Source: Fonsecaea monophora
Taxonomy: Eukaryota > Ascomycota > Eurotiomycetes > Chaetothyriales > Herpotrichiellaceae
DNA: 64,000 nucleotides
Assembly (NCBI RefSeq): GCF_001642475.1
Contig: NW_019173972.1
Span: 62,001 to 126,000 of the forward strand
Reading direction: 5' to 3'
Below the pieces are notes generated by a model. The model had not been told where the DNA came from. It was given only the letters and a program-made list of their open reading frames with translations, and did no database searches. Within the stretch, counting starts at the first letter, position 1. Each line of letters begins with the position of its first letter. Made by a program: the position numbers and the translations under genes. Positions 11,337 to 24,070 of the stretch are shown piece after piece.

Positions 11337-12236
11337 ATACCCACACCAATACTGCGTGGCGAGTCCTTGGATAGAAAAGAATCACTGTGGCGCAGGGGGG
11401 ATGAACACGACATACCTATCTTGTGCCTGCCATGAATGCGGAAATGGCAGAGCGCTTGTGCCAAATATCAGCTACCTAAGTATACAAATAACTCGGGCAG
11501 GACGAGATGGTGTGTGAATGAGACACATTCACCCACACCCACATACGGAGTACACATAGCGAGAAACAGGACACAGTGATTGCTAGGTACTACTACCATG
11601 TGGGTGAGCAGTGGCACAGTGGTGATGGTGGTAATGGCAGTCGTTATTCTGACCTCAGCCAGCCTGGTGTTGAAGGATCGTCCTCTACATACCTACCTAC
11701 ATACCTCCCTCCCTTCCTAGTTAGGGTGCTACATCGGCTGGGAGGCAACGCAGGGTATATACCCAACTCGGTACTGGTACTGGTACTGGGTACTACCAAA
11801 TCCCAAGGATCCTTCGGAACATTACATGTTGGTGCTTGTGCGTGCCTGTTCCTGTGTGTGTGTGCCTGTACCTGTCTGGAGCCGCCCGCCTCACCCGCTT
11901 TTTGCCCCTTTTTGCCCCCCCTTCCCGCTTTTCCTACTGCGTACCTACCTTCTTACCTGCCTGCGTGCGATCGCCTACATTGCTTGATGGGTGAAGTGGG
12001 TGAATGATAGAAGGATGGATGGACGGTATGGTACGTAGTGGATACACAGATGCGGCGTGGTGCGGGTGAGATTCCTTCCCATTCCTTTCCCACAACTGCG
12101 CGTCCCTACGAGGGCGAGTAGCTACTGGGTACCTCGTACACATGACGGGTTCCTACATACTTGGTCTGTACTACCACTACTACTACTACTCTTTGGCGGT
12201 CCCCGTCCGTCAGCATATAGTTTAGCAGTATACTTT

Positions 12237-12250
12237 CCCCCCCCCCCCCC
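12237..12250 (+). repeat. C homopolymer
   Basis: About 14 consecutive C bases, a likely length-variable site. Confidence 0.85.
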
Positions 12251-12898
12251 TTCCCACCTCCAAGGAGAAAAATTTTGTTATCTGTATAAACTCCACTCGC
12301 TTACTGCCCTTGGGTGGTTCCTCGCTCCCACATTTCCCTCAGATTTTAGAGGGATTGTTTCAGATGGATTTCAGGTGAATGGATTTTGTGGATTTGTGGA
12401 TGGGCACATTTAGGTGTGGGACGTTAGAGCCGGTCGTTGTGGGTTGCCATGTGGATGCAATGGCAGTACAATTGTCGTCGCAGAACGTACGGAGTAGAAG
12501 CGGTCATCCATCATCCATCAAACTATAAACTATCAACTATCAACCAAATCCATGGTGGCGCGAAAAAAACAAGAAAAATACTGGGTAAGAAAAGAGAGGA
12601 GAAAATTAAAAGGGGGAAGGGGATATGTGGGTAGGAAGTGAATACTCGTAGGAAGTAGGATCCATGCTACCAAGTACCAAGTACCAGGTCAGGTAAGTAC
12701 CTAGTAGATATCAACAGGGGGGGTACTCGGTCGGTAGAGCGAGATACTGTCCTTGCTGCGAGTAGATGTTGTTGGGACGATTCGAATCCTTGTACCGAGT
12801 ATTGGGGGCCTGGGGGCCAGGGAATCAGGGGAATGCCCACCCACCCTGGCGCCTAGACAACCGTACAAGGTACAGGCGAGCAGGGTACAAATCCTCGC

Positions 12899-12951
12899 CT
12901 ATCGATAAGCGTATCGATATCGATACTTTTATCGATAGCGATAGCGATAGG
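12899..12951. repeat. Dense TATCGATA / GATA cluster
   Basis: Four ATCGAT palindromes and additional GATAGCGATAG units within about 50 bases. It could be a regulatory array or just a simple repeat. Confidence 0.7.
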
Positions 12952-15920
12952 CAAGGAGGGACAAGACATGCATGCACGCGAGGGGTAGGCAATACAGATT
13001 ACAACTTACAAAGGCCCGCGTTCTACATACAGATAATGTAGGTACTCGGTCAGCCATGACTGATTTCTTAATTTCTGTCTCAACAAACAGACAGCCTCCA
13101 TTCATCCATTGTTCCTTTCGGTCTCTGACCATTGACCTTTTGTCCTCGTGTTCGGCGAGACAATTCATGTCGCCGATGCAGGAAGTAAGAACTCGGAAAG
13201 CAACTTGGTGGAGATGAAAGCGCCCGATCCCTGCACGTCCTCAACAACCCCTGAAAGACTGAAGACGAACGAAACCCGTCCACGCACAATAGCTAAGGAA
13301 ATGCTGGAAAGGGGAGCAGGCACGCCCAGCTTGGCCGAAAGCCATGCAGCCGTGCCGCCAGCAGCCATGCAGTGTATGCTTTGGTGGCGCTGTTCTTCGG
13401 CCTTCCCGCTTCCACACCTACCAAAGCAATCGAGGCAATGGTCAGATCAGCCGCCTCAGAGCTTAACTGCGCTGACGAGTTAGGTACAAAGTACCTCGTA
13501 TACGCACACGTAGAACTGTTTGCGCCCTGTTGACATCGTCCTCAAGTGGCATCATCACCCAACTCTGTAAGCGAAGGGGCTCAGCCCTATTCTCCACATG
13601 GCCTCTTGAAGCCTCTTTCGCTCCAACCAGGCATGGCGATTACCCGAAGCTCTCTCCTCGTCTTCCCTCTTCCGTCTCGGTCCCGAAGGGGGAGTCTGAA
13701 ACTTCCCATCGACTCCTGGAACGACTTGGCTGCATGCGAGGGAGAGGCAAGGCCAGAACTCGCTCCAATAGACGCATTCCTGGCCCAATTCAGCAAAGTC
13801 ATTGCCCGGGAGGCACACGGCACAGAACGACGCAAACCACGTGGATGGGGGCGGAGTCGATTCCTCACCCACAGAATACCAAATAGTCGTTAAGGTCGGC
13901 CGCGTTCTTGCTCGGGTTGGTAGTAAGCTTCAAACCACGAGGAAGAGGTCGGAATAATGCTGACCTGACGAATGACACTGGCCAGCAAGAGAGCGAGATT
14001 GTGTGTGTGTGTGTCGTAACCCCAGAGTTGCGTGTTCTTGTGTGTCTTGGTAAAGGGCTTGGTGAGTCGCCTGACCAGTCAAACATTCTGCTCTTCACGT
14101 CATTATTTACCCTCGTCCTTCCCCAAAAAGTCACGCCTGTCATCGAGTGATCTCTCTAGTGATCTGAGGGATTTTGCGGAGGGGGGATGGGTAAAGGTCT
14201 TCGTCACACGAGCCGATTTTCCAAGAGGGAGGCCTTGAGCCCTGATTACGTCTCTCGATCGCAAGTGGACAAGCTCGACAATAAGTCGGATGGGATGGGC
14301 GCAATGAGTCTTCGATGCGAATCGCCCTGCTCAACCAATGTCAGTTGCAGGATGCAAATCACTTCCTCGTTGGATATTCGAAGGATTCTTCTAGCAGAGA
14401 GAGAGGATGGCTACTTGCTGTGACTGGACCACAAGGAGACTTTCTCCAGCGGTTGTTGCCCCGCGATCCGCCGCCCTTGACACACGTTTGACAAGCGCCC
14501 TTTTTGGTAGTAGACTTGGTAGAGAATTCCATGACCTTCCTTCCTTTCCTTGACCGGCTTTGGGCAGTGGCAGCCCAGAACGGACAAGGAGAAAGGATCC
14601 GTGCCACCCCCGCTCCCGATTTGCGGTCGTTGTTGTTGTGTTGTGCTTGGTACTCGTAAGATCAATTATACCTCTTTTGGCTTTCTTTTACAAGCTTTGG
14701 ACATGGTGAGGGTAATGATGATGGTAGCAATAGAGTGAAAATGATTTCACCCAGCCCAGCCCGGACAGGATTGAACGAGAGGAGGCGAGAGTTGGACATT
14801 GCCACACCACAACCGGATAGAAAGGAAGCACGCAAGGTGAGGGATGATGAGGGAACCAAGCAAGCGAGCGAGCGAGGAGTTGCTAGCCCTAACCAGCATC
14901 TCGTCGAGGATGGAAGAAAAAAAATTCCTCAACTTCCTGCCTTACTCGTATTGCAGCCCTGGCGTGCTCCTCATCCATCCCGTCCCAAGTAGTAGTAATT
15001 CTTCGAAAGCCAATAGAGGGTCACAACTACTCACTCCTCGTACCACTTATTGCATTATCGACCATCACGTCGTCTCCCACACCTCTCATCCCCCACCCCC
15101 CTTTTGTTGCGTTTCGGACTGGTTAGAGGTCAGCCGCAGAAGACTAGACACAAATCTCGGGGCCAGTGTCATTCTGTAAAGCAAACCATCGGGCCAGTAA
15201 CGAATGCATATCTCAACTCTGCCGACTTCCTCATCCTCGTTCCCCCTCCAAAGCGTACCGCGAGCCGCGCAATGTAAGCACTTGCACCACGACAAGACCA
15301 GGGTGGAATAGAGACAAATATTACAAAGAAATCCATATTTGGAAGAATCATGAAATCGTTCTTTTCAGTCCAATAGATGATTTTTTGCTCATTTCTGCTA
15401 CTTAAGAAAAGTGGGCGGGATATACACGCCGCCCCCCCTTTTTCCAGAGCATATTCGCATCTCTCTCACATATCGAGTACGAGACATGTAAGCTTGACCC
15501 ATAATTCGATAGATAAACCTGCGTCTTCCAGAGACCGGTGGTGAGATAGTGAGATGGTAAGATCGAGAGACATTGCCATGCTTGTTCTCAGAATAACATA
15601 CAGCCACATTGGGGGTATCATCACACATGTAGGATAACATTCCAATCACAAAAAAAAAATCAGACAAAGCCATTCTGGAGACATTTGCCACAAAAACATG
15701 ATCGATCCAACTCAGCACTTGAGGGATCATGATAGAAGGTTAAAATTCTTTCCGAGACGGAGAAAAGGAGCCTCGACTGGAGGGACTTTTTTCTGTGTTC
15801 GTGGAGAAATTAACGCCGTAGAAAACTCCCCATTTTCTTCCGTGTATTCCATAAACCTGTGCCATGAGCGTGTCGTAGCCTTTTCCCGAAAGAGAATATA
15901 AAGAGGTCGTGATACATTTT

Positions 15921-17231
15921 TTAAACAAAGGAAAAGCGAGGACCCTTTTCGAGGGCGCGGACATCTTCCCAAACACTGTTCAGGGTCTCCACGAGAGGCT
16001 CTGGTAGAGGACCTTGCTCGAGGATATCCATGTTTTCTTTCAGTTGGGAAAGCTTGGAGGCGCCGACAATGACGGCGTCACCGTACTCGGCGCCGAGCTG
16101 AGAATGCCACGTCGTCCATCGGAGAGCGGCCGCGTGGCCACTGATGCCGAATTTTTTGGCTTGTTGGCGGACAATTTCGGCCGCTGCGAAAAGGGGATCC
16201 TGGAAGTAATCCCCAGCGTATTTGGCGCCCAGAGGCGAGGCGATGTTCCACCGGCTGTTCTTATCCCTCGTCGAGGCCCGTGAAACCTTGTTGGAGAAAA
16301 ACCCACAAGCTGAGGGACTGTAGGCGTAAAATGCAATGTTGTGTTCGCGCAGGACAGCAAACAATCGCTCTTCGCCCCCTCGGCAGATGGGGTTGTACTG
16401 TCCTTGATAGACCGAGGGCTTGACGAAGCCGTTCTCCTCGCAAATGCGAACAATCTCCTCGATTTCCTCAACAGAATAATTCGACAGACCGAAGCGTTCA
16501 AATTTGCCTTCGTGGTAAGCCTTGTCCATGGCCTCACAGGTCTCCTTGAATGGAGTTGCTCGGTCGGGGGCATGTAGATACATGATGTCTACAGCGTCGG
16601 TGTTCAGAGCCTCCAAAGATCTGTCAATGCTCAAAGCAATGTTCTTGGCTCGGTGTGACCCGGGCATGAAACTCGACACTTTGGTCGACACATTGGCCCA
16701 CTTCGAGAGTCGGAGTGCTTCCTCGCCCAACAGCTTCTCGCAAGTTCCACCCCGACCAACAGGGTATGCTCGAGCGGTGTCGATGTCTGCGTAGCCTCTT
16801 GAGCGGAAGAGGTTGACGAACTTTGTGGCGTCCTCGACCGTGGTAATTTTGGCCAGTGGTGACAAGTTGGAGCCCACCGACGCGGTCCCCAGGACCACTC
16901 TCAAGGGAGGTTTGCAGGGTATCGCAGGTACGAGCGGCATAGGCAGGCTCTCTGTGTTGTCGAATGTGCTTGCGCGTGAACGGGCGGTTGGTGTAACAGT
17001 CAGGTCTGTAGCGTCGGTATCTTCTGATAGTCTTGAGCTGAATGAATATGCGGAGCGCGACGAAGACGCTGAGTTGGGATAGTCGAGAGAAGTTCTTTTC
17101 CAATGTGTGCTCAGGTTTGCCATATTTAATTGAGGAAGGTCCTCCAGCCTCGATCTGAGGGCTGCGGCCATTGAGCCCATATGTCTGTCTTGTGACATGG
17201 TGGGGGATTGAGGGTAGTCGTAGTCTGCCAT
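15921..17231 (-). CDS. AKR7-type aldo/keto reductase with N-terminal extension
   Basis: A single exon with ATG at 17231 gives MADYDYPQSP and 436 residues. The frame stays open upstream but has no ATG there. The reductase core begins near residue 108 with LRVVLGTASVGS. The AKR catalytic tetrad is visible: D151 and Y156 (DIDTARAY), K184 (VSTKV) and H220 (YLHAPDRATPF). AKR7 members (aflatoxin-aldehyde reductase-like) reduce aldehydes with NADPH in the cytosol. The later SNYSVEEIEEI, YQGQYNPICRGGE and VIVGASKLSQL segments match the barrel and cofactor-binding end. Family members are usually about 320-360 residues. The extra first 100 residues are Ser/Thr-rich, low complexity and possibly regulatory. 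It sits alone between two gene-poor blocks. Confidence 0.9.
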   Translation of the reverse strand: MADYDYPQSPTMSQDRHMGSMAAALRSRLEDLPQLNMANLSTHWKRTSLDYPNSASSSRSAYSFSSRLSEDTDATDLTVTPTARSRASTFDNTESLPMPLVPAIPCKPPLRVVLGTASVGSNLSPLAKITTVEDATKFVNLFRSRGYADIDTARAYPVGRGGTCEKLLGEEALRLSKWANVSTKVSSFMPGSHRAKNIALSIDRSLEALNTDAVDIMYLHAPDRATPFKETCEAMDKAYHEGKFERFGLSNYSVEEIEEIVRICEENGFVKPSVYQGQYNPICRGGEERLFAVLREHNIAFYAYSPSACGFFSNKVSRASTRDKNSRWNIASPLGAKYAGDYFQDPLFAAAEIVRQQAKKFGISGHAAALRWTTWHSQLGAEYGDAVIVGASKLSQLKENMDILEQGPLPEPLVETLNSVWEDVRALEKGPRFSFV

Positions 17232-20200
17232 ACCCGCGGAAGGTGAGCGAGGAAAGAGTATAAAGGGATTCGAGGAAGGTAAGTCAGTGGTTTCGAGTGT
17301 AGTCGAAAATAAATCACTCTCGAGGAACACAGTCAGCTGTGGTGAGGTGGTGGAGGTATAGTAGTAGTAGTCGTGGTGGTGTGGACTGTGCTAATCAGCA
17401 AAGAGTGGACAAAAGGCTTTTTGTGTTAAGTCTTTGTCAACACAGTGCAATGTATTCCGCTCTAGGGCAGATCACAGTAAAGTAATGGGTACAGGTGTGT
17501 GTGTGTGTGGTATAAGAAAGTCGTGGGTAGGGGACGTGGAGGGCGGTAGATGGTATATCTAGGTTGGGCGACCTGAAACGGAGGAGTTTGCCGACAGGGT
17601 CATCCCATTTGGGGCTTGATGGGCAGGATCCCAGGGTCGCCACAATTGTTTGCGCGGCCTGGGGCCCATGGCCTGTCTGTGCAGACAAGATGTGGCCTGT
17701 GGCGAGCCCCGGCCAAGTCTCGAGCATTCCTCTCTTCTCCCCCTCTGGGCTGCTCCGTGTCACCTGGAACCGTTGGCTGGCTGCGTCAACTTTTGGGGGA
17801 CCGGCACCCACAGTCGCCGTGGTTCCACCCTGTGTGCGTCGTGACCCTGGTCAGCTGTTGTTCCATCCCTGCCCCCTGGTCCAGAGTACAAACTTTCCAA
17901 ATGCTCGGCTCAAAGTGAAAAAAAAAAGCCCCCCCTTGTTGATGCATCGACGCCTACCCCGTCAAGCCGCAGCTGGACTATGCCTGGTCATGGTCTAGTC
18001 CCTTCCTTCCCACCCAGCGCCAAAGAACACCTTTCGCCGAGTCACGGCTCTTCCACGTCGCATGCTTCAACAGACTGACGGTAGCAAGTCTCCTCAGCCC
18101 AGTCAGCCGCTGTCCCTTTTTCCCTCGTACATGCTGATTCGGTCAGCGAACTCAGCACCTACCACACTATCCGCTCAGCGAACCTGGCTGGTGACTCGTT
18201 CCCCTCTCCTACGCGTAAACCGCAGCTGCGCAGCCCCCGCCCTGGGGCATTTGTTGCGCCAGACCTGAGCGAAAAAGCGTCATACCTGGTCAAAGCGGTT
18301 CAAATGACAGAGAAAGGCTGGTGGAGGCGCTGTTCTCGGTCCTTGGCTCGTCCTCGTGGCCTTCAGAAGGGCTCTAGGGGTCCCCGATCGGCACCTTCGA
18401 TCAGCAACTCGATCAGCATTCGATCAGCAACCACTGCGCATACTCCCGAGGGATGCTCTGTCGGGTGCAGCTCGTCTCTAAACACAGGGAGTCCATCCGA
18501 GGCTCGTGTTTTGTCACTCACTTGCTGATTACGGCAACCCTGGTGTTTGGATCTTTCAAGGGACCGAGTACAGCACCTCAAATGTCATCACAGGCGTCTT
18601 CTCTATTCAATGGATGATTGTAAAGACCAAATTGATTGCGTCAGTGAGGGCAAAAGAGATTAGCGGCTGTTAGACGCGATTGGCAAGCCGGGTAACAGCC
18701 CTCCGTACATTCTACTCGTACGAGCATAATCTGGGGGACATTCGGTGACAGGCATCACCCAATCTGCCACGGGCCTTGCTCTCCAGGTTACGGAGCGTTA
18801 TCCATTCAAGGTTCTCTTTTTCCGGTATACTACCATAACAAGAAGCAAAACAAACGGAGAATGTAACTTGCTGGACTTCCGTAGATACTTGCACTAGAGA
18901 TACCTACGGAGTAAATGCCCGACTTCTGTTCCAGAACTGGGAAGAGTGAACCCACGTTCTCGAGAATGTCGTCGAGTAGTTTTCGAGGAAGTGAAACGAG
19001 TACCAAGTTAGATCTGTTGATCGTCCAGGTCCTCCAATATGCTGGAAAACAAGGTACATAGTGAGTAGTCTTGAGAGCGGAGTCTGTGATTGGCTGCTTC
19101 AGATTTGACCAGTCCCCAGATTAAGGTTTCTAGTGTCGGTATGTCGGTGGTTGTCTTCACCGGCCTCCGACTTGCCGACTTCAAGTTTTTTCCTGGTCGA
19201 GCGCAAACTGCGTCTTTGCCACCACCATCACCATCACCACCACCAGCCAACCTCACTCTTCTCTGTTGTTGTGGCCTGGCTTGTTTGTCTAATCCACGGC
19301 CCAACCTCCTCTTGTGTTTACCAATAACCCATTTACTGAGTCATTCTGTGCGGAATATCTCTTCTCGGTTGATTAGGACAACCCCGCCACCACCAGGCTC
19401 TTGAATAATGATGTGTCTTGTGGCTTCTCTCTGCCTTGGCTGTCACTGGACTTTCCGGTACCTTGATGCCGAGGCGTACGATTTGTCCCGGAGTTAGCAG
19501 CAGTATTTGCGGATTTCTGTTGCTGGTGAACTGTCGCAAGTCTGTGGCGCACATCGAGGTCAACCCGATGACTCGCTCTGACAGAGTTTGCAGCGCCTCC
19601 CAATAGCTACCTACGAGCACCTCGTACACAGGTACACGCACGCGTCCAACAGGACCATCGATATGCCTGGGACGACGGACTATCTCAAGCTCGACAATCC
19701 GAGTATGGAAGGACAGAAACACCACTACCCACGTCATCAGCCCACGGGCTATGCAGATGTGTCCTCACTCTAAGTCTGCAGCAGAATAGCGCTCCGTAGC
19801 TTTGCTTCTACCTGTTTCTCCTCGATTTGCACGCTGCCCAATTTTTCTCAGGTCATGCGCAGTCTGCAGGTACTCACTCTCGCCCTGTGACGATGTTCTA
19901 CGGCGATGACGACGACTACCAAGACTGACGAACAAGCCCTGGACGAATAGTCTACGAGGTACATTCGGTACCCTCTTCCAGTGGCATCCCCCGCCTTCCT
20001 TTGGCGCAATATTAGGGCTCGCCTACGGCGGCAGTTGATAAACAACAGATTGGCGTCGGCGAAACGGCGAAAAGGCGCCGTCTCGAAACAAAGCGTGATG
20101 GAGAACAACACGCCTTAGCGCAGCCACAGGTTCCGCTCGTGGCGTCCAGAAATTCTGGGGAAGCCTGCTCTCCGAGACCAAGCACAATTTCGGCCTATGC

Positions 20201-20877
20201 CAGGATACCCCCGTGTTATACCTCGGGCAAATTGCCAGCTCCTGTTAATCATCGGTTTTGCCAAAGTATCCTGGCCTTTATCCCTTACAAAAGTGATCGC
20301 CTGTCCCAGATCACTTTGCTTTGAGAAATTTGATGGCTGGATTTATTGAAAAGCTATAAGCCAATGCCATGCTCTGCAGAGCCAACGTCGGCGAGACATT
20401 CATTGTCCGACCGAGCCATCAGGCTCTGCAACTCGGAGCATTGCGCGGCCAACACGAAGCCCCCAAATACTCGGATTCCACGAGTATCTTGATCTTACCC
20501 AACGGAGATTCGACGGGCGATGGGAGCATGTGTACCAGATCGAGTGTATTGGCCACAATCAATCCCTGTGGTCTACTCGTGTTCTGTGGCGTAGTAACCT
20601 GCCACCTGTCCTGCAGCGCCTGCAGCCAGTAGCATTCAGCGAGATCTTGAGCCAGCAGCCAGTAAAGTGGATTCGATGTCGCGGCCACGGGCAGTGGCAG
20701 CCATCTGTCTCGAAAGATCTCCAGAGACGATTCAGACGCATCTAACTACGAGTATCTGGTGCTAGCCATGCAGACTGGCTAGCTGCTTGACGTCCTAAAA
20801 CCCGGCTGGTCCTGAAGATGTAATAGATTGACGCGTTGCGGCCAGTAACGGAACGATGCGCTGCGTTGCACCACTAC

Positions 20878-20905
20878 CACCACCACCACCACCACCACCA
20901 CCACC
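20878..20905 (+). repeat. (CAC)n microsatellite
   Basis: About nine CAC units. Confidence 0.9.
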
Positions 20906-23360
20906 AGTGCCAGCCTCGGTATCGGCCTTGTCGTGCTGCTGTAACATCAATCCAACACTGGAGAGGACATGGCCATGTAATAACCCGGGAGTTACACATC
21001 TTCACGCATATGGGGAGCAACCGGGAGGGCAATCATAATCGCCCTGCAGCAACCCGAAGCAGACATCATGGTGTTACTCAGGGCCAGCCCATTGCCCACG
21101 ACATGGCTGGTCTGATCAGCTGTAGTATTCTTTTGTAGGATACGACGACATGGTGTTTCCCATACTGCTCGATGCAGTGCATATGGCTCCTCCCAACCAA
21201 GGATGAAGCAACATCAAACGTGCATCTGCCGAATGGGCGCCGTTTCACATATCCAGCATTCTTCCATCGTCCCGTTCATCATGCACTACTTGTGGGGCAT
21301 CTTTCCTACTCCTACAGGAGGTGTTGATACCACAGTACTCCATACTGCACGTCTGCTGCAGAAGCGATGCATTCCACATTCCACTTTTTGTCTGTGCAAG
21401 TCCAGACATGCATGCCGGAAAAACAGCGAGCACATCATTTCCTCTATCTCTCCTTAGCCATGGTCTGTGCTGGTGTGGTGGAATCCTTCCGATGCTCTGG
21501 TAGCCCTTTAGCACCGCCAAATGGCGCATCTTTTAACGCTCGGGCAGCCCGGATGGATGCTCTAGGTCAATGAGGGTTGATCGATCCCATCAAGAGCAGG
21601 TCCGCTAAACGTCTTTGATCATTCAATGACGTGCCGTTGCTGTTGATTTCATTGCGCTGGTCATCGATCGCGTCACACAAACGATCATGGTACAAGCCCA
21701 GGCGCCGTGCACCTGGACCCGACTGCTTGATCTTCAGAAGCTTCCAGGGAGCCCTGGGGAGCCCAATACCCCTCATGATGAGCCGGCTTTTGGCCCGTTC
21801 AGGGTCTAGCACGATAGAGGATAGAATGCCAGACTGGGCAGTTGACATCAGCGACAACTTTCTTCTGCCAACATTTACAGCCAACTCGGTACTGGTACCA
21901 GTGCTTCTCACACGTGCCTTGCCACCTCGACAAAGCTGTTGAAAGTCCAGTGCTTCCGAGCTTGTCTCTAAACATCTCCTGACTTTGTGTGCGACGGGAT
22001 GAACGTGCAACCACCTCCCACGTGTATCGGGTTTTTGGCTATCAAAGGCTATCTCTACGTGTTGTTTGCATGCCCGTCTTCGGCTGGTCACTCATCATGC
22101 AGCCATTCGGATCTCATCACCAATGGAACATGACACTTCTTTCGGCCCCCTACAATGGTAACATGCAGCAAGCGGTAGCTTTACGCGAGCAGACGGCGAT
22201 ATATTTCAGCCCCTTTCTCTACAAAGGTGCCTCTCAACAAGCCATGAAATGTCCTACCTAGAAGGGTATCAAGCCTCGATGCAAGCTGCAATACCATCCT
22301 TGCGCTGCCCATGCTGCTGCAGGCTGTTTGTTCCAAGTGCTTACGACCTACCTTTCCACCTGTCGACGTGCTCCTTCAAGGCTGCTGCAGCGAACGTGGA
22401 CAGACAGGAATGTTTGGATGGCGCCTCCATTCGTTTTACCATGTCGAGACAAGATGCCACCCTTCTTGAATCGGACTATGGAGCTTTCTGCCACCTGCCA
22501 CCATGTCGCCGACGCTGACAATCTGGATCCTTGATCGACCCAGAACGGTCTCGGAGATGCTTTCGCCGGCCTGCCTATTTCCGCTTCAGACTGGATGACT
22601 GGAGACGCATCCTATTCAATTACATGGGGGCGTAGATGGGAGGGGGGGAGGATTCCCATGTCTCTCGGACTTTTTCTGCAGCAATCCACCATTCTCTCAT
22701 GTCCGGATTGATTTGTCGACCAACACGACCTCCAAAGAGGCGAGGGACGAGGTGAGAGAGAATTCTAAATCCACCAACACGCAGGCAGGCTTTGGCGCCA
22801 GCATCATGGCCGTTTGCTCCTCTTCGGACGATTTATGACAAGGCCCAGGTGAGTTGGCACGGTTGGCTGGGGAATGAGCACCAATTTTCTTTTTCTCGTT
22901 TCTCGTTTCTCGTCAGATTTTCCACGTGCTGCTCTTATCGGTGGTTCTTGTCTCTCCTTATCAGCTTGGGGGCCTTTGTTCCTTCTTCCTTCTTTCGGGT
23001 TCATTCCTCTGTCGGTTCCTTATTGATCCTCGGCAGGTTTGTTGGCCCGGAACATGTTTGATTCCTTTCCCCCGGATTTGCAGGTTCAAGGGTTCCAGGT
23101 TCCAGGTTCCAGGGGGGGTTAAGAGGGGGGAAGAACCCATTCCTATTCCTATTCCTGTGTTTGTACCAAGTCTACCGAGGAATGGTTTCAGAATCATTCC
23201 TTCACACCCGAAATACAGACAGAAAGCGAGCTGGCCCCCTCCCCCTTCCCCCCTCCACTGCCAGACCCGGGCATGGACAGTCCAAGCCGTGCTAAAAGGG
23301 AGGGGGCTAGAGACATTTCTCACTGCTGCACGCGCTCGGTTAACAACAACAATGGTCCTC

Positions 23361-23382
23361 GGTAGGTAGGTAGGTAGGTAGG
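23361..23382 (+). repeat. (GGTA)n microsatellite
   Basis: Five and a half GGTA units. Confidence 0.9.
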
Positions 23383-24051
23383 CGCCATTATTGGGGTCGG
23401 TAGGAGGGTGGGTAAGTACTCGTGAGTCCTAAGCAGTGAATAGGTACCTCGTAAGGAGTTGCCATACTCGTATATGCACCTCACCCACTACCCACTACCC
23501 ACTACTCACAAGGTAGGTACTCACATCTTACTACCCACGAGCAGGAGTCCCTCGGGTAGTTAGTCGTAGGGCCTTCCATCATCCCCGTCCCGTGCCTTCC
23601 CTTGCCTATTTCCTCTGAGTAGAACCGGCCAAACGGGCGCTTCGGAATCCGATGTGATTGGGATTGTGTTTGTGGCTGCTTATAGGACTCGCGAGAAATG
23701 GCCCTTGTCCCTTGTCCCTTTGTATCGTTATGCTTTGTTGCGCCGTTCCCCTCCCCCTTCCTACTCGGATTCACTAGCTAGGTAGGTACGAGGTACTCCT
23801 CCCTTGCGATGGTACCTCCACGATGGCGACAGGCTGGAGGGCCTTGATTAGACCACACGTACCGAGACTCACGAGTTCAAGACATTTTACATCTCTATCT
23901 TGGTGGCAGGGGGTGGATAGACCCAGTCGGTGAACTCGGAACCCGTACCGAGGACTTTGTTTAGTTTTTTTTTCTTTAGTTATTTAATGTTAGTACATAA
24001 ACTCCATTTTTTCCCCGCCCGCCTATTTACAGTACATATAACTATACCAAG

Positions 24052-24070
24052 TACATACATACATACATAC
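24052..24070 (+). repeat. (TACA)n microsatellite
   Basis: Nearly five TACA units. Confidence 0.85.

Larger units (their letters stand above)
7276..15920. other. 8.6-kb gene-poor block
   Basis: I find no convincing gene here. Short open frames are scattered on both strands, often overlapping in three or more frames (for example 13530-13900), as expected by chance. The block is full of tandem repeats (listed separately) and 9-mers of the TAC-NNN-GTA type. Two minus-strand frames encode hydrophobic stretches (8573-9076 and 9320-9592) but lack clear exon signals. It may hold long UTRs, non-coding RNAs or decayed genes; the sequence does not decide. Confidence 0.5.

Noticed and set aside
12779..12800. 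TTCGAATCC as a tRNA T-loop
   Set aside because: No acceptor or anticodon stems can be paired around it, and the GGTTC start of the B box is missing.
13530..13893. Overlapping 115-118 codon frames on both strands
   Set aside because: Four frames are open at once, which indicates a local lack of stop codons and not a gene.
15398..15730. 110-codon minus-strand frame downstream of the AKR gene
   Set aside because: It lies in probable 3' UTR, is AT-rich with a T8 run, and shows no domain.
21567..22091. 174-codon minus-strand frame as a gene
   Set aside because: It starts at GTG, has no splice signals or recognisable domain, and lies in a region with many overlapping chance frames.
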